This document shows positions 1 to 10,011 of a DNA stretch of 35,200 nucleotides, one piece after another. Position 1 is the first letter of the stretch. Each line of letters begins with the position of its first letter. Both the position numbers and the translations under genes were made by a program. The notes beneath the pieces were generated by a model. The model had not been told where the DNA came from, made no database searches, and saw only the letters and a list, made by a program, of their open reading frames with translations. The DNA comes from a virus. The DNA lies in IMG/VR virus record IMGVR_UViG_3300046757_000680, positions 1 to 35,200 of that record; one strand, written 5' to 3'.

Positions 1-376
1 TTGTAACATCTGACTCTGTAACTGTATAACTTGTTAGATACCCTGCTGTGCTATGATTACCCCAGCCAAATGCTGTGTTCCAATTTGCTTCATTAGTACC
101 ATCTGCATATCCTGCTGTGCTATGATTGCCCCAACCAAATGCTGTGTCCCAGTTTGTGCTATCTTCAATATTTGCTTTTGGAATTGAACTGTTAACGCCG
201 TCTACAAGTAAAGTACTATCGTCTCCAAATACACTACCTCTTAGGTCTTGTGGTACTATTGGGGATCCTGTATACAACTCTGTGAAGTTGTCGTTGATTT
301 TTTGAAAAGCTAAACGTAATGGATCTCCGTCGCCTTTGTTTGCACTTGTACCTGTATTAATTAGTTTTTGTGTCAT
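1..376 (-). CDS. Phage tail fibre-like protein, N-terminal part (cut by the window edge)
   Basis: The frame starts at an ATG at 376 and is still open at base 1, so 125 residues are visible. The start, MTQKLINTGTSANKGDGDPL, is followed by a region reading AFQKINDNFTELY. This resembles the start of the neighbouring 2926-residue fibre (SFRKVNENFQELY), so both belong to the phage fibre group with a GDGDxxRxxFxKxNxNFxELY N terminus. Two copies of a WxTAFGWGNHSTAGY unit follow, a repeat type common in phage tail fibres. The product is probably a trimeric distal tail or receptor-contact protein. The start overlaps the preceding small gene by 20 bases. Fibre identity is fairly secure; the exact role and full length cannot be known here. 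Confidence 0.8.
   Translation of the reverse strand, partial: MTQKLINTGTSANKGDGDPLRLAFQKINDNFTELYTGSPIVPQDLRGSVFGDDSTLLVDGVNSSIPKANIEDSTNWDTAFGWGNHSTAGYADGTNEANWNTAFGWGNHSTAGYLTSYTVTESDVT
42..159 (-). repeat. Tandem 69-base (23-codon) repeat in fibre gene
   Basis: The block at about 42-90 recurs at about 111-159, an offset of 69 bases, with only a few substitutions. It encodes two copies of NWNTAFGWGNHSTAGY or the near-identical NWDTAFGWGNHSTAGY. The spacing is exactly 23 codons. More copies may lie beyond the window edge. Confidence 0.85.
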
Positions 377-506
377 TATTTCTTGCTCCAACTTCGACTC
401 TTAGTTTACCAGCAGTAGCGAGCACACGCCTAGGCTGCGGGGATCTAGTATCAACAGCTGCCTTTACTCCGCTTTTTACTAGTTTATTAGTTTGTGTTTT
501 ATCCAT
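357..506 (-). CDS. Small basic hypothetical protein, 49 aa
   Basis: The frame starts at the ATG at 506, whose A is also the last base of the big fibre gene's stop (TAATG overlap), and ends with TAA at 357-359. The protein begins MDKTQTNKLVKSGVKAAVDT and continues with a basic SPQPRRVLATAGKLRVEVGARNN segment. There is no recognisable domain. The overlap on both sides (1 base with the fibre gene, 20 bases with the next) fits translational coupling in a fibre operon. It could be a short structural or chaperone-like peptide, but nothing in the sequence shows that. Confidence 0.6.
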   Translation of the reverse strand: MDKTQTNKLVKSGVKAAVDTRSPQPRRVLATAGKLRVEVGARNNDTKTN

Positions 507-3500
507 TAGTGTTTACCTACCACAACTTCAATAACGCCTTTGTCATTGTCTGTTTTATTTTCAAGTGCCTTACCAACAATTCTGCCCGGTGCTGCATTAT
601 TGTTAACAATAGCAAACCCTGGAATTGCACTTGTTACAAGCATATCACCTTTAGCAACTTTACCAATTACTTTACAAGGAACTCTACCTTGCATTGCAAC
701 TGGGCAAACAAATTCTGCTTCTTGGTGTGAGTTCATCAAGTATGCAGGATTAGTAGAAACAACACCTGCTACTCTATGATCGTTATGCGTGTCAGTCATT
801 GCAACTTCTTTGGACCCTCCAAATACAAGTACAGTACCTGGCTCATATCCTGCATCAGCTTCATAGTTTTCTGCCAAGTCAGCATAGTATGCTTCAGTAG
901 CTGTACCACGGAAGTATGTTGCATACACATTTGAATATTTTAGTGTAGATGTACCAATATTGTAAGTATCATCTAAGTCTGGCTTTGCTCCACTTGAATC
1001 AAAAATCATTGGAGCAACACTAGAACTTGTTCCACTGTTAGCAACAACTATACCAATCTGACCAGTTGTTGTTTTACCTGTGTTTGCACCAATTGCTATT
1101 CCTGTACTTGCTGAACCTTTTTCACCTGGTGCTTCAATAAAGCTACTGTACATCCAATCAACACCAAGTACTTTTTCACCATTAAAGTTAGAAGTACTTT
1201 GTAAGGAACTTTCAGTAATATTAGTGCCGCCAATACCTACACTACCTTTTATTAGCATATCAGGATATGTTGCAGTTGGTGTTCCTGCGCCTGAACCGCC
1301 TACTGCTGTAAAAATTAAACCCTGTGATGGTGTTTTAACATTTAGTGTTAGTGTGTCTAAACTTAATACTTCATAACTTGCATCACCGCCTAGTATTAAC
1401 GAGTTGGCTTGCAAACTACCACTTGCATCAGTTTTAGCAATACTATTAACCTCACCAGTTGAAGTTACGTTAGAAACACTGTATGCTCCTGCACCAGTTT
1501 TAATTAGTGCTTGACCAGGATCAGCAACTGCTGTTAGTTCAGCACCAAAGTCTGCGTCTACAAGTCCAGTACCTTCAACAACTACAGTATTAAATGAAAT
1601 TGCACTAACTGCACCTGTACCAGCATCATCTCGTCCTATTACACTGTCAGTATCAATTTGTTCAATGTCAGCTAGAGCAACTGCACCACCTTTGAGTGTT
1701 ACCCAACCATCTGTAACTTCAAATTTAGCATCATCAAATGCTGCACTACCTAAGTCTGCTTGGGCAATACCTGTTGCATTGACTCTTGTGCTTGCAGGAT
1801 TTAAATTTAATTTACTTTGTGCAATTTGTGCTGTGCCAGATACATCACTGTTAACAATACTTCCCGGAGTAATTTGTAAGTTGAATACTGTTTTACGATG
1901 AGTTGCAAAACCGTCATCTGATTGTCTAGATACAGACGCAGTAATATCACTTGCTGCATTCCAAACACCGTTAGCCCATTCATCTACTGGACCATCAATA
2001 ATTTGACCTTGCTTGCCACCGAGTGCTGTAATAACATCAGCTGCAGGCCCGCTTGCAGGTTTCCCATCACTAAATACTCCACTAGTTGGTGTATATATGA
2101 TTTCAACAATGTCACCTTCAATACCTACAATACCGTCTTTGTAATCTACAATAGAACCAGTTGCTCCTGATATTGATCCTGTAATTATATCTCCAATAGC
2201 AAAGCCGCCGCCTACAATAGACCCAGCACTTATGATAATTTTCTTATATCCTGTTGTAACTAAAACTTGTGCTTCTGCAATATCGTTGTGTTCGTTATCT
2301 CTTAAATCAGGAAGCGTGTCTGTATTACCGCCTACTGAATCAACGTATGCTTTTGTTGCTGCATCTGAAGCACTAGTTGGTAATGCTAAGTTAGTAATTG
2401 TGTTGTTTGCTGCGTTCAAATCGTCTGTCATTGGAACAGCACCGTTAGGAGCAAGTACACCTGGCCCTAATTTATTAGCTACAGGAGCACCTGTTACATC
2501 GTAACCTAAGCGTCTGTTTACATAACCACGTATTGCACTTTCTGTTGGTACAGTATCTGATGCATTATCAGTCATTGCTGTGTCTGTACTAAATTCAGTA
2601 ATAACAACACCACGTTTAAAGCCTAGTCCATCAACATCACTAAGTGCAAGTGATGCACTAAATGTAACTGTACCAGTACCTTGGTCTACACTAAAGAATC
2701 TACCAACTCTAAAGATACCGTTTTGGTCTGTACTTACATAGAACACACGACCTTTGCCTTTTTCAACAACTTCGTTAGCTTCTTTCTTTTCAGCTGGTTC
2801 ACCAAAAATAACATTTGGATAGTTACTTGCATTAAATCCGCCTGTACCAATATCAAGGAAGTCATGTCCTGTTGCACGACAAGTTGAAATATTAACTGTA
2901 ACTTGTCCAGTTGCACCATTTTTCAAACCACCTCTAAGTGTAACAAGTTCAGAGCCTAATACAACTGTACTATTAATCCCTGGTGCATTAGTTGGGTTAA
3001 TTGTTTCATAATCAACTAAGTCAACAATAGCATAATCATTTGATTCATTGGGCTCAACAACTGCATTGCCTTCAACGCCTCTGTAGTTAAACACATAATG
3101 CTTTTTACCATCCCACGTAAGGATTGGAGCTTCAGTTGTTAAACTGTCAACAGTCCAACCTGCAGGTCTATTTGCTGTAGCTGTTCTTTGGTTATTGTTA
3201 AGTCTAAAGATTTCATTTGCATCACAAGGTTTAACAGCAATTGTAGTATCGCCTGCTGTGTTACCTTTTGTAGTACCACCAGTTAGTGCTACGCCGCCGC
3301 TAGTAGTTACTCCAATAGCTTCTTGTGCTTTAGCACTATCAATTGTTAATCTTATAAAGTCAAAAGTGCTATCAAGACCTGCTTGTGAAGTGTTAGCAGG
3401 TAAATCTTCACCAATACTATCACTTGTTAAGAAACTAATACTTCTGTAAACAAAGTTTGGATTCTCATCAAATGTTAATGCTGTACTTGGACGAATTGTT

Positions 3501-6500
3501 AACACGTCTGGGCGAGCCAAGTCACTAATAATATGTGTTTGGTTTCTATAATAAATTACATTTGTGTTAAACGGTACAATTTCTAATAGTCCGTTTGCAC
3601 TAAATTGTGCATCCGATGTACTAAAGTTTAACTTGTATACTTGTCCGCTGTTTGCTGGCGTACTATCTTCAACTGCTATTGTACCAGTTACACTAAACGT
3701 TTCAATTACGCCTGTAACTGCTGTTACTGAGTCTACTGCAACTGTTGCATCGTTTGCAGGAGTAGCACCACCTAGTTCAGTACCAGGTACTACAAAAGTA
3801 TCACCTACTTCATAATTTGAAGTTGCTGCTAGTTGTGCTGCTGTTGCTGATACTTGATATCCGCCATTAACTGTTTTTGTAAGAGTAAAGTCAAATCCAG
3901 TAGCAGCAGGATCACTTACTGTTTGAATTGCATCGCCGTCAATGTCTGGATACTGTGCAACTACGTGTTGTACAACTTCAACGTTAGCAACTTCGTAACG
4001 TGCAAACGCAGGGCGAGCAGGATGATAAATGTTAACTTCTGATCTATTTGAAGGTACATCTTTTGAATCATAAACGTATACTGCTAGTTTTTCAACTGAG
4101 TTATCGTAGCCGTTTGAGTCAACTGATAGTGGAACACTATTTGCGCCTAACGCACCACTTACGCTTCCTGTAATTTGGTTTGTTGTATCAAATGCTGCTG
4201 TAATATCTGTTATATATACAACTTTATTTTGCGTAGTTACAGCAACTTTACCAGTTGCACCGCTTGCAGCCTGCGTTAGTGTTTCACCTTCTTGTACAGA
4301 TACATTTCCTGTTGTAAACAAAATTGCATCAACATCAAACGCTCGCATCGGTTGCGTCATATCTTCATACAATGAAATTGCATCTGGAATCTCGTTTGGA
4401 TCAGCACCTTCAGCAACTAGACCAAACTCACCATAACAACTTGATCCTGTTAGTGATCTAATCTCAGCACCATTCTTTGAATAGTAACTAGCATGACAGT
4501 AGTATGTAAACATACTAACCATCTCTGATAGCGCACCATTACTTGCAACCAAGCCGTAACCTAAATCGTTAACTTGTGTAAAGTCGTTACCTAGTATACT
4601 TCTATTACCAGCTGTTTGTAATGTAATAGGCAATGGCGCCGGAACACTTTGTACTGTTGCATTAACAATTAACTTTCTGTTGTTATTAATATCATCATGT
4701 GCGTCTCTTAGTTCTGCACTTACGCCTAATGTATCTACTGCTGGGAAAATTGTATCAGGAACAGCATTAAGGTTTGCATTTTCAGCAGTTAATTTAATAA
4801 TGTTAATCAAACTATTTGTAATAGCAGTTTCAGTTGCTGTTGCTGCGCTTCCAGAAGCGTCTTGAACTTCAGTGTTGCCTGTGGTAGGGGTTACTGTTGG
4901 TGTTGCAGTTACATCTGTAAGAACTGTTGCAACCACTGATGCTAAATGCACATATGCCGCTGCTGTTGCTGCTCGTTGTGCTACTGGAAGTTGTGCTACA
5001 GCACCATCTAAGTATGCACGAGCATTAGTTACTGTACCACTGTTACCACCATAAAGTATATCGTATGTTAGTGCATCAACAATGTATCTTACATCTCTAG
5101 CACACTTTGCACTGTCATATCCTGCCGGCGGCGTGTTAGCATTTACAAATGCAACAACTTCTGCACCTAAGAACGTTTTGTTATTTTGTAATCTTGTTGC
5201 AGCATCGTCAGCATTTGTAGTTGGAAGTACAGCCGGAGCAGGGAATGTTAATGCATCTGCAACTCCGTCACCTGGCTCACTTACACTGACTGTGCCATTT
5301 TGTATAATATCAACAACTTCGTCAAATCCTGCTGTAACTCTAGTTTCAGCTGTAACACTATCATCAACTTGTGCTAGTGCAAGTACTTGTCCTTTTGCAA
5401 ATGCAATTGCATTTGTTGTTTGGCTTTGTTGATTGCTTTGTACGTAATCACCTGTTGCTCTTTGATAAGCAAGACCGTTATATACACTATTATAGTTTGT
5501 ACCTAACGCTACATCTTTTGCAATACCATCTAAAATATATCCGGTGTCTCTAGCACACTTTACAGTATCAAATTCAAACGTTCCTACTGAGTCTAAGTCA
5601 ATGCCTGTTGCTAATGCACTTGTTACACCTGTGAAACCAACACCGCCGTTTGAGTTAGGATCTAATATTAGTTCTGCTGTACCATTTGCTTTATCGTAAT
5701 TAGTAACAGCGTTAACTTGGAAACGTCTACCATCTACATAAAATGCACTTGGTGTTTCAGGACGTCTTACAAATAACCCCTGTGGTTCTGCTTGTGATCC
5801 TAAACTTTGGATTGCTAATCTAAATGCACTTCCGTCAACTTTTTCTACGACTCGTACTGCTGAGTTACCAACAAACGCATCAACAAACAATCCGCCTCTA
5901 AATGCTTGTTTGTTTGCAGATGCTGAGAAACTTGAACCTGTTTGTACATATGGAGATTTAGTAAGTACTTGTCCTTCTGGATCAAGTACAAGCATAAAGC
6001 CACCGTGTCCTTGTACTGTCATGTTACGCAAAATTGTAGCATCGTTCATTAAGAACGCATCCATCTCTGTATTTCTTAATGGCGGATTGTAATCGTTATT
6101 GAATGCAAACTTAACTGTGTTAATTAAGTTTTGTAATACAGTATCCGGTCCATCAATTATTCTCCAGTTTGCTGAAATTTCAGCTGCGTCAAAGTTTGAG
6201 CTAGATGTATGTTCTTTAACAGGAGTGTAGTATGTTGTTACATTCAATCCAGTTGTAAATTTAATAACATTACCTAGTCGATATAGCGTTCCAGCTGACC
6301 ACTGTGCTGGTTCGCCTGAACCATTATATAAGTCTGCTGCATATTCTCTATCAGATACACCGCCTCCTGCTTCGTTGTAAAGTGTATCCGGATTTTGTCC
6401 TTGAATTAGCTTGCTTGCTATAGTATAGATATGTTGTATACCTGCAACCGTTTCATCTTCTGTTCCTACTTCAACAGCACCTGCATAGTATTCGCCTTGT

Positions 6501-9286
6501 GCTTCGAGTGAAAATTCATTACCACCATTGCGGAAATCTTTAACAAGTGCATCAACAATTAATCCTGCGTCTCTAAAACATTTTGTTCTTGAATATTGTG
6601 CTGTACCTACTAGTGCAGGATATGTAGTTTCAATATAATTTACAACTTGTTCTTGAATAAATTCTCTGTTGTCAACAAGTGTTAATGCATTAGTATTCCA
6701 GTTACCTACGTTTTCATAACCTTGTCCTGTATTTTTAAGTTTAGCTGGCTGTAGTAAATAGTGATTACCAAAGTAACCGTCTACACCGCCAGTAAGAGGA
6801 TTTACGTAAGGAATGCCATTTGGCACACTTGCAACTACAAATGAAATACTGCTTGCGCCGCCTGCTCCTAGTGCATCGTCTAATACAGTAATACGTTCAT
6901 TTTTCTGAAATTGATCGCCAGCATTTGTAATAGTAATACTATCAACAGCGCCGTCACTACCAATAACAATACTAAATTCAGCATCTTTACCTAGCTTGTC
7001 ACTAGTCCATGTGCTTACTGCATATGTGCCTGGTGTTCTAGATGCATCTGTCTGTGGATCAAACTCTACAGTTTCAATGCTAGTTTTACCTAGTACAAGT
7101 CCGTCAAACTCTGCATCTCTATAAAAGAATGTACTTGCCCAGCGTGACTGCGATACACGATTTTTTGGACGCACAATTACTCGTCTAAATTCGTCACCCT
7201 TAACACTTACGTTTTTAGGTACACGTATCGGATAGTCTTCTAAGTAGATACCTGATTCAACTCTAATTGAAATTTGTGTTTCTACTTGATAGTTTCCGTA
7301 TTCTAATTCTTCGCCAATTTCAAATTCAATTGGTTCTAAAAGCTGTAGTTCAATTTCATCTGTTTCTACTGTACTAACTGCTCTTGGTCCAGCTTCGTAT
7401 CTATAATCAATAATTCTAGCTTTAGCACCTGAACTTTTACCACGTACAACTTTACCTGGAATAATATCTGTATTTTCAGGATTAGCTTGATCAATAAATC
7501 CTAAGTTGCCATTACCTGCATTAATTTTATAAGTTGTTGATCCGTCAACAACTTGTGGCGCTTGGAACACTCCGTTATTAATGATGCCTGTGATAATATC
7601 CATTTTTGCACCAATAGTTTCATCTGCTGCTGAGTCTGGAATTATAGTAGCGTCAATAAATTGTGGAACACGAGATTGATATAATGTTGGTGGCGCTGTA
7701 TTTGTTAAAATATATTGCGTTACGAGAGTTTTGGCATATTCAAGTCCTGCTAATGTTTCTACACGTTGTACGCCAATTGCTTTTTGCGCACTAACATTTG
7801 AATAATAACGTATACCTGCCCAACGTGATAGATAGTTTGCGTTGTTTCCTAACAATGCATCTAAGCTAACACTATCTAAAATATATTCTACATCACGTTG
7901 ACAAATTTCTAAATCATATGTTCCTGCAAAATCAGGAAACGTTGTGTCTACATATGCTGTTACTTCTTTTGCAACAAATTCTTTGTTTGCAACAATAAGT
8001 TCTCTAGCAGCTTGTCTGCCTGCAATTTGTGAATTAATACCTGCTGTTACAATTTTTGATGTGCCGGAACCACTGCCGAATGTCATTGTTTGTTGATAAG
8101 GACCTGGCTCAGGAACTGCTGCAATAATTAATTCTTCTGCTTTCTGAGCTGCTGCATTAATTGTTCTAAATGCATATCCCGGCGAACGACCTTCTTTACC
8201 GTCTGGTGTAAATTCTTGTTGATCACTACCTGTTGTACTAACGTATAAATTAACTTCACTTACTGCGGCAACATTATCTACATAAAGTTTTGTAGCTGCC
8301 TGTAAATCATCTGGTCCGTTTGGTGTACCTTTACCTGCTACTTCACCTGGATGATCGAATAAATTAAGTGCGCCTTCCATTGTATCACCTTGTCGGCGTA
8401 CAACTGACTTACGTGGTAATGATTCGTTACTTAACCAGTTACCCTCTAATGAAGGATCGTATGCTGTATCAGTAATACTAAACGTACCAGTACCGCCACT
8501 TAATAATATTCTTCCTGTGCTGTTAATAGCATCGTCTTCAGTAGGATACAAACTAATAGTGTCTGAATTTACAACTCTAATAAAATAATCAGATCCGGTT
8601 ACTACACCAAATGGATCAGTACCAGTTGAATTAAATGTAAATTTAGCACCTGTAAATGCTTCAGTTAATCCGTGACTAGCAATAGTTAAGTTACCTTGCA
8701 GAATACCTGACGATGTTAATGTGTACTGACTAACTGTTGTTGGTTCGTCACCTACACGTATACCGCCACCTGCTACGCTTTTAGCTTGATAACTTCTGTC
8801 TGCATATGCCTTATTAATTACAAGTGCGCCAATGTCAAGGTCTGTACCGTGAACGTTATTAAAAAGTTCAATTGCAGCTTGGTCTACTGGTATATTAGCA
8901 ATTGGTTGTGAAGCAGCATTTAATGGAGCAAATAATGTTGGTAATGGATCATTAACTACTTTTGATACTAGTTGTTTAATAATTACTTTACCGTCAACTG
9001 AAAAATCAAAACCAATTGTGTCAGCGGAACCGTCGAGTGCGTTATCTGAAGCAAGTTGTATAAATTCAGTGCCACTGCCGTCTGACTTAACTAACGGAAC
9101 TTTATTTTCATTACCTTCATATGTGTTAGGAGTATCATTAAGATCAGTAAATGAAATTTGACCTCCAATACCAAATACAGCATATAGTTCTTGAAAGTTT
9201 TCATTTACTTTACGGAACGACTCTCTAATACTATCGCCGGTGCCGTCATTACCTTCAATACCGATATCTACATCTTGTCTTGCCAT
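506..9286 (-). CDS. Giant phage tail fibre / virion structural protein, 2926 aa
   Basis: This is a very long fibre-type protein. Residues 1-40 carry the conserved start with SFRKVNENFQELY. Residues about 298-340 contain a phage tail-fibre repeat (GDTMEGALNL ... AATKLYVDN), and a second copy (PMTDDLNAANNTITNLALP ... DAATKAYVDS) lies far downstream. Four copies of a module with the core CxRDxxYIxDxxxxD lie near residues 462, 903, 1244 and 1395. The last ~130 residues (DLAENYEADAGYEPGTVLVF onward, with VAGVVSTNPAYLMN) resemble the C-terminal domain often called Peptidase_G2 or intramolecular chaperone in phage fibres, which may self-cleave. The protein is rich in Thr, Ser, Gly, Ala and Asn, as expected for beta-rich trimers. 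It follows iscA by one base and is probably late-expressed and displayed on the tail. Confidence 0.85.
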   Translation of the reverse strand: MARQDVDIGIEGNDGTGDSIRESFRKVNENFQELYAVFGIGGQISFTDLNDTPNTYEGNENKVPLVKSDGSGTEFIQLASDNALDGSADTIGFDFSVDGKVIIKQLVSKVVNDPLPTLFAPLNAASQPIANIPVDQAAIELFNNVHGTDLDIGALVINKAYADRSYQAKSVAGGGIRVGDEPTTVSQYTLTSSGILQGNLTIASHGLTEAFTGAKFTFNSTGTDPFGVVTGSDYFIRVVNSDTISLYPTEDDAINSTGRILLSGGTGTFSITDTAYDPSLEGNWLSNESLPRKSVVRRQGDTMEGALNLFDHPGEVAGKGTPNGPDDLQAATKLYVDNVAAVSEVNLYVSTTGSDQQEFTPDGKEGRSPGYAFRTINAAAQKAEELIIAAVPEPGPYQQTMTFGSGSGTSKIVTAGINSQIAGRQAARELIVANKEFVAKEVTAYVDTTFPDFAGTYDLEICQRDVEYILDSVSLDALLGNNANYLSRWAGIRYYSNVSAQKAIGVQRVETLAGLEYAKTLVTQYILTNTAPPTLYQSRVPQFIDATIIPDSAADETIGAKMDIITGIINNGVFQAPQVVDGSTTYKINAGNGNLGFIDQANPENTDIIPGKVVRGKSSGAKARIIDYRYEAGPRAVSTVETDEIELQLLEPIEFEIGEELEYGNYQVETQISIRVESGIYLEDYPIRVPKNVSVKGDEFRRVIVRPKNRVSQSRWASTFFYRDAEFDGLVLGKTSIETVEFDPQTDASRTPGTYAVSTWTSDKLGKDAEFSIVIGSDGAVDSITITNAGDQFQKNERITVLDDALGAGGASSISFVVASVPNGIPYVNPLTGGVDGYFGNHYLLQPAKLKNTGQGYENVGNWNTNALTLVDNREFIQEQVVNYIETTYPALVGTAQYSRTKCFRDAGLIVDALVKDFRNGGNEFSLEAQGEYYAGAVEVGTEDETVAGIQHIYTIASKLIQGQNPDTLYNEAGGGVSDREYAADLYNGSGEPAQWSAGTLYRLGNVIKFTTGLNVTTYYTPVKEHTSSSNFDAAEISANWRIIDGPDTVLQNLINTVKFAFNNDYNPPLRNTEMDAFLMNDATILRNMTVQGHGGFMLVLDPEGQVLTKSPYVQTGSSFSASANKQAFRGGLFVDAFVGNSAVRVVEKVDGSAFRLAIQSLGSQAEPQGLFVRRPETPSAFYVDGRRFQVNAVTNYDKANGTAELILDPNSNGGVGFTGVTSALATGIDLDSVGTFEFDTVKCARDTGYILDGIAKDVALGTNYNSVYNGLAYQRATGDYVQSNQQSQTTNAIAFAKGQVLALAQVDDSVTAETRVTAGFDEVVDIIQNGTVSVSEPGDGVADALTFPAPAVLPTTNADDAATRLQNNKTFLGAEVVAFVNANTPPAGYDSAKCARDVRYIVDALTYDILYGGNSGTVTNARAYLDGAVAQLPVAQRAATAAAYVHLASVVATVLTDVTATPTVTPTTGNTEVQDASGSAATATETAITNSLINIIKLTAENANLNAVPDTIFPAVDTLGVSAELRDAHDDINNNRKLIVNATVQSVPAPLPITLQTAGNRSILGNDFTQVNDLGYGLVASNGALSEMVSMFTYYCHASYYSKNGAEIRSLTGSSCYGEFGLVAEGADPNEIPDAISLYEDMTQPMRAFDVDAILFTTGNVSVQEGETLTQAASGATGKVAVTTQNKVVYITDITAAFDTTNQITGSVSGALGANSVPLSVDSNGYDNSVEKLAVYVYDSKDVPSNRSEVNIYHPARPAFARYEVANVEVVQHVVAQYPDIDGDAIQTVSDPAATGFDFTLTKTVNGGYQVSATAAQLAATSNYEVGDTFVVPGTELGGATPANDATVAVDSVTAVTGVIETFSVTGTIAVEDSTPANSGQVYKLNFSTSDAQFSANGLLEIVPFNTNVIYYRNQTHIISDLARPDVLTIRPSTALTFDENPNFVYRSISFLTSDSIGEDLPANTSQAGLDSTFDFIRLTIDSAKAQEAIGVTTSGGVALTGGTTKGNTAGDTTIAVKPCDANEIFRLNNNQRTATANRPAGWTVDSLTTEAPILTWDGKKHYVFNYRGVEGNAVVEPNESNDYAIVDLVDYETINPTNAPGINSTVVLGSELVTLRGGLKNGATGQVTVNISTCRATGHDFLDIGTGGFNASNYPNVIFGEPAEKKEANEVVEKGKGRVFYVSTDQNGIFRVGRFFSVDQGTGTVTFSASLALSDVDGLGFKRGVVITEFSTDTAMTDNASDTVPTESAIRGYVNRRLGYDVTGAPVANKLGPGVLAPNGAVPMTDDLNAANNTITNLALPTSASDAATKAYVDSVGGNTDTLPDLRDNEHNDIAEAQVLVTTGYKKIIISAGSIVGGGFAIGDIITGSISGATGSIVDYKDGIVGIEGDIVEIIYTPTSGVFSDGKPASGPAADVITALGGKQGQIIDGPVDEWANGVWNAASDITASVSRQSDDGFATHRKTVFNLQITPGSIVNSDVSGTAQIAQSKLNLNPASTRVNATGIAQADLGSAAFDDAKFEVTDGWVTLKGGAVALADIEQIDTDSVIGRDDAGTGAVSAISFNTVVVEGTGLVDADFGAELTAVADPGQALIKTGAGAYSVSNVTSTGEVNSIAKTDASGSLQANSLILGGDASYEVLSLDTLTLNVKTPSQGLIFTAVGGSGAGTPTATYPDMLIKGSVGIGGTNITESSLQSTSNFNGEKVLGVDWMYSSFIEAPGEKGSASTGIAIGANTGKTTTGQIGIVVANSGTSSSVAPMIFDSSGAKPDLDDTYNIGTSTLKYSNVYATYFRGTATEAYYADLAENYEADAGYEPGTVLVFGGSKEVAMTDTHNDHRVAGVVSTNPAYLMNSHQEAEFVCPVAMQGRVPCKVIGKVAKGDMLVTSAIPGFAIVNNNAAPGRIVGKALENKTDNDKGVIEVVVGKH

Positions 9287-9287
9287 T

Positions 9288-9662
9288 TTATTTTAGCTCC
9301 AATATTTGTGTTTCATCAAACATCTTGTCAAAGTTTATACTAACGCCACAACCACATGCTGATTGTGCGTTAGGGTTATTAACTTCAAACATAGATCCAA
9401 TTATGTCTTTTTTATAATTAATTTCTGTACCAACTAAAAACATAGTGCTATGCACACCGATTACAAAGGTACAGTTGTTGTCTGTTTTTAGGACTTCGTC
9501 GCCCTCATTAAGTTCATCTGGGCTGTTCAGTGTACCCCATTCATACTCAAAGCCTGCACAACCGCCGCCTTTTACATTTAAAGTGATTGCATAGCACCCG
9601 TGTTCGTTACATAAAGTGTCTATTTGTTGTTTTGCTGAGTCTGTTAGTGTACATATTGCCAT
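9288..9662 (-). CDS. iscA: IscA/HesB-type Fe-S cluster assembly protein, 124 aa
   Basis: This is an A-type Fe-S carrier that would bind iron or a cluster and pass it to apoproteins in the host cytoplasm. Counted from the ATG at 9662, the family cysteines are C35 (KGGGCAGFEY) and C103/C105 (SACGCG), matching the C-x(n)-C-G-C pattern of IscA, SufA and ErpA. I prefer this ATG because AAAGGGA sits just upstream; a GTG five codons earlier is the alternative. The length fits the family (about 105-125). A GATAAATA late-type box lies 21 bases upstream. The gene ends one base before the giant fibre gene, so the two are probably co-transcribed late. A-type proteins are known in some marine phages; together with iscU at 27201 it makes a partial ISC set. 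Confidence 0.9.
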   Translation of the reverse strand: MAICTLTDSAKQQIDTLCNEHGCYAITLNVKGGGCAGFEYEWGTLNSPDELNEGDEVLKTDNNCTFVIGVHSTMFLVGTEINYKKDIIGSMFEVNNPNAQSACGCGVSINFDKMFDETQILELK

Positions 9663-9682
9663 AGATTTCCCTTTCACATCAA

Positions 9683-9690
9683 TATTTATC
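9683..9690 (-). promoter_or_regulatory. T4-type late promoter box (GATAAATA)
   Basis: The minus strand reads GATAAATA here, followed 20 bases later by the iscA start at 9662 with its AAAGGGA ribosome site. The box resembles the T4 late consensus TATAAATA and is at the expected distance. It would serve iscA and the giant fibre gene. Confidence 0.55.
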
Positions 9691-9723
9691 GTATTGTTTT
9701 ATAATCTTAATGTAAATATAGTT

Positions 9724-10011
9724 ATGTTCATAAGAGAATTTAAAAAGCAAAGCCGGCACGTTCGCAAAAGTAAAACAGGCAAGGAACACACCTATACACG
9801 CGAATATACTGTATGTGTGTTTAGATGTGACAACTGTGATGCAGAGTTTGAACGTGTAAGGGGCAGCATGGATCCTAAGCGTCTAAGCAACAACTATTTT
9901 CATGTGTGTAGCAACTGTGATGCTAAAGTATTTGCTCAAAAGAAAGGCGTAGAAAAGAAACAAGTTTGGAATATGAGTGCTTCTAGTTCTACGCCTATTG
10001 GTAAACTATAA
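9724..10011 (+). CDS. Small zinc-finger protein with two CxxC pairs, 95 aa
   Basis: This is one of only three plus-strand genes. It starts at the ATG at 9724 (MFIREFKKQSRHVRKSKTGK). Two CxxC knuckles, CDNCDAEFE and CSNCDAKVFA, are about 27 residues apart, giving a four-cysteine zinc ribbon; a basic N terminus precedes it. This suggests nucleic-acid or protein binding, but no family function is known to me. It converges on the cytochrome-monooxygenase gene with no bases between the two stops. TGTAAATATA lies only a few bases before the ATG, too close for a normal leader. The open frame extends upstream to 9616, but that part overlaps iscA antisense and is unlikely to be translated. Confidence 0.7.
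   Translation: MFIREFKKQSRHVRKSKTGKEHTYTREYTVCVFRCDNCDAEFERVRGSMDPKRLSNNYFHVCSNCDAKVFAQKKGVEKKQVWNMSASSSTPIGKL

Noticed and set aside
42-159. CRISPR-like repeat
   Set aside because: The 69-base units are in frame, contiguous coding repeats of a fibre, without spacers.
5082-5432. 116-codon plus-strand open frame inside the giant fibre gene
   Set aside because: It is antisense to a long, clearly coding fibre with no ribosome site or recognisable domain; repetitive codon use in the fibre leaves antisense frames open.
9304-9340. TTGACA in the minus strand near the end of iscA, as a promoter for the fibre gene
   Set aside because: At 17 bases the -10 would be CAAATA, a poor match, and the TTGACA is explained by the codons for FDK.
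9616-9723. N-terminal extension of the plus-strand zinc-finger gene
   Set aside because: It is antisense to the iscA start; the ATG at 9724 begins the hydrophilic, zinc-binding part.
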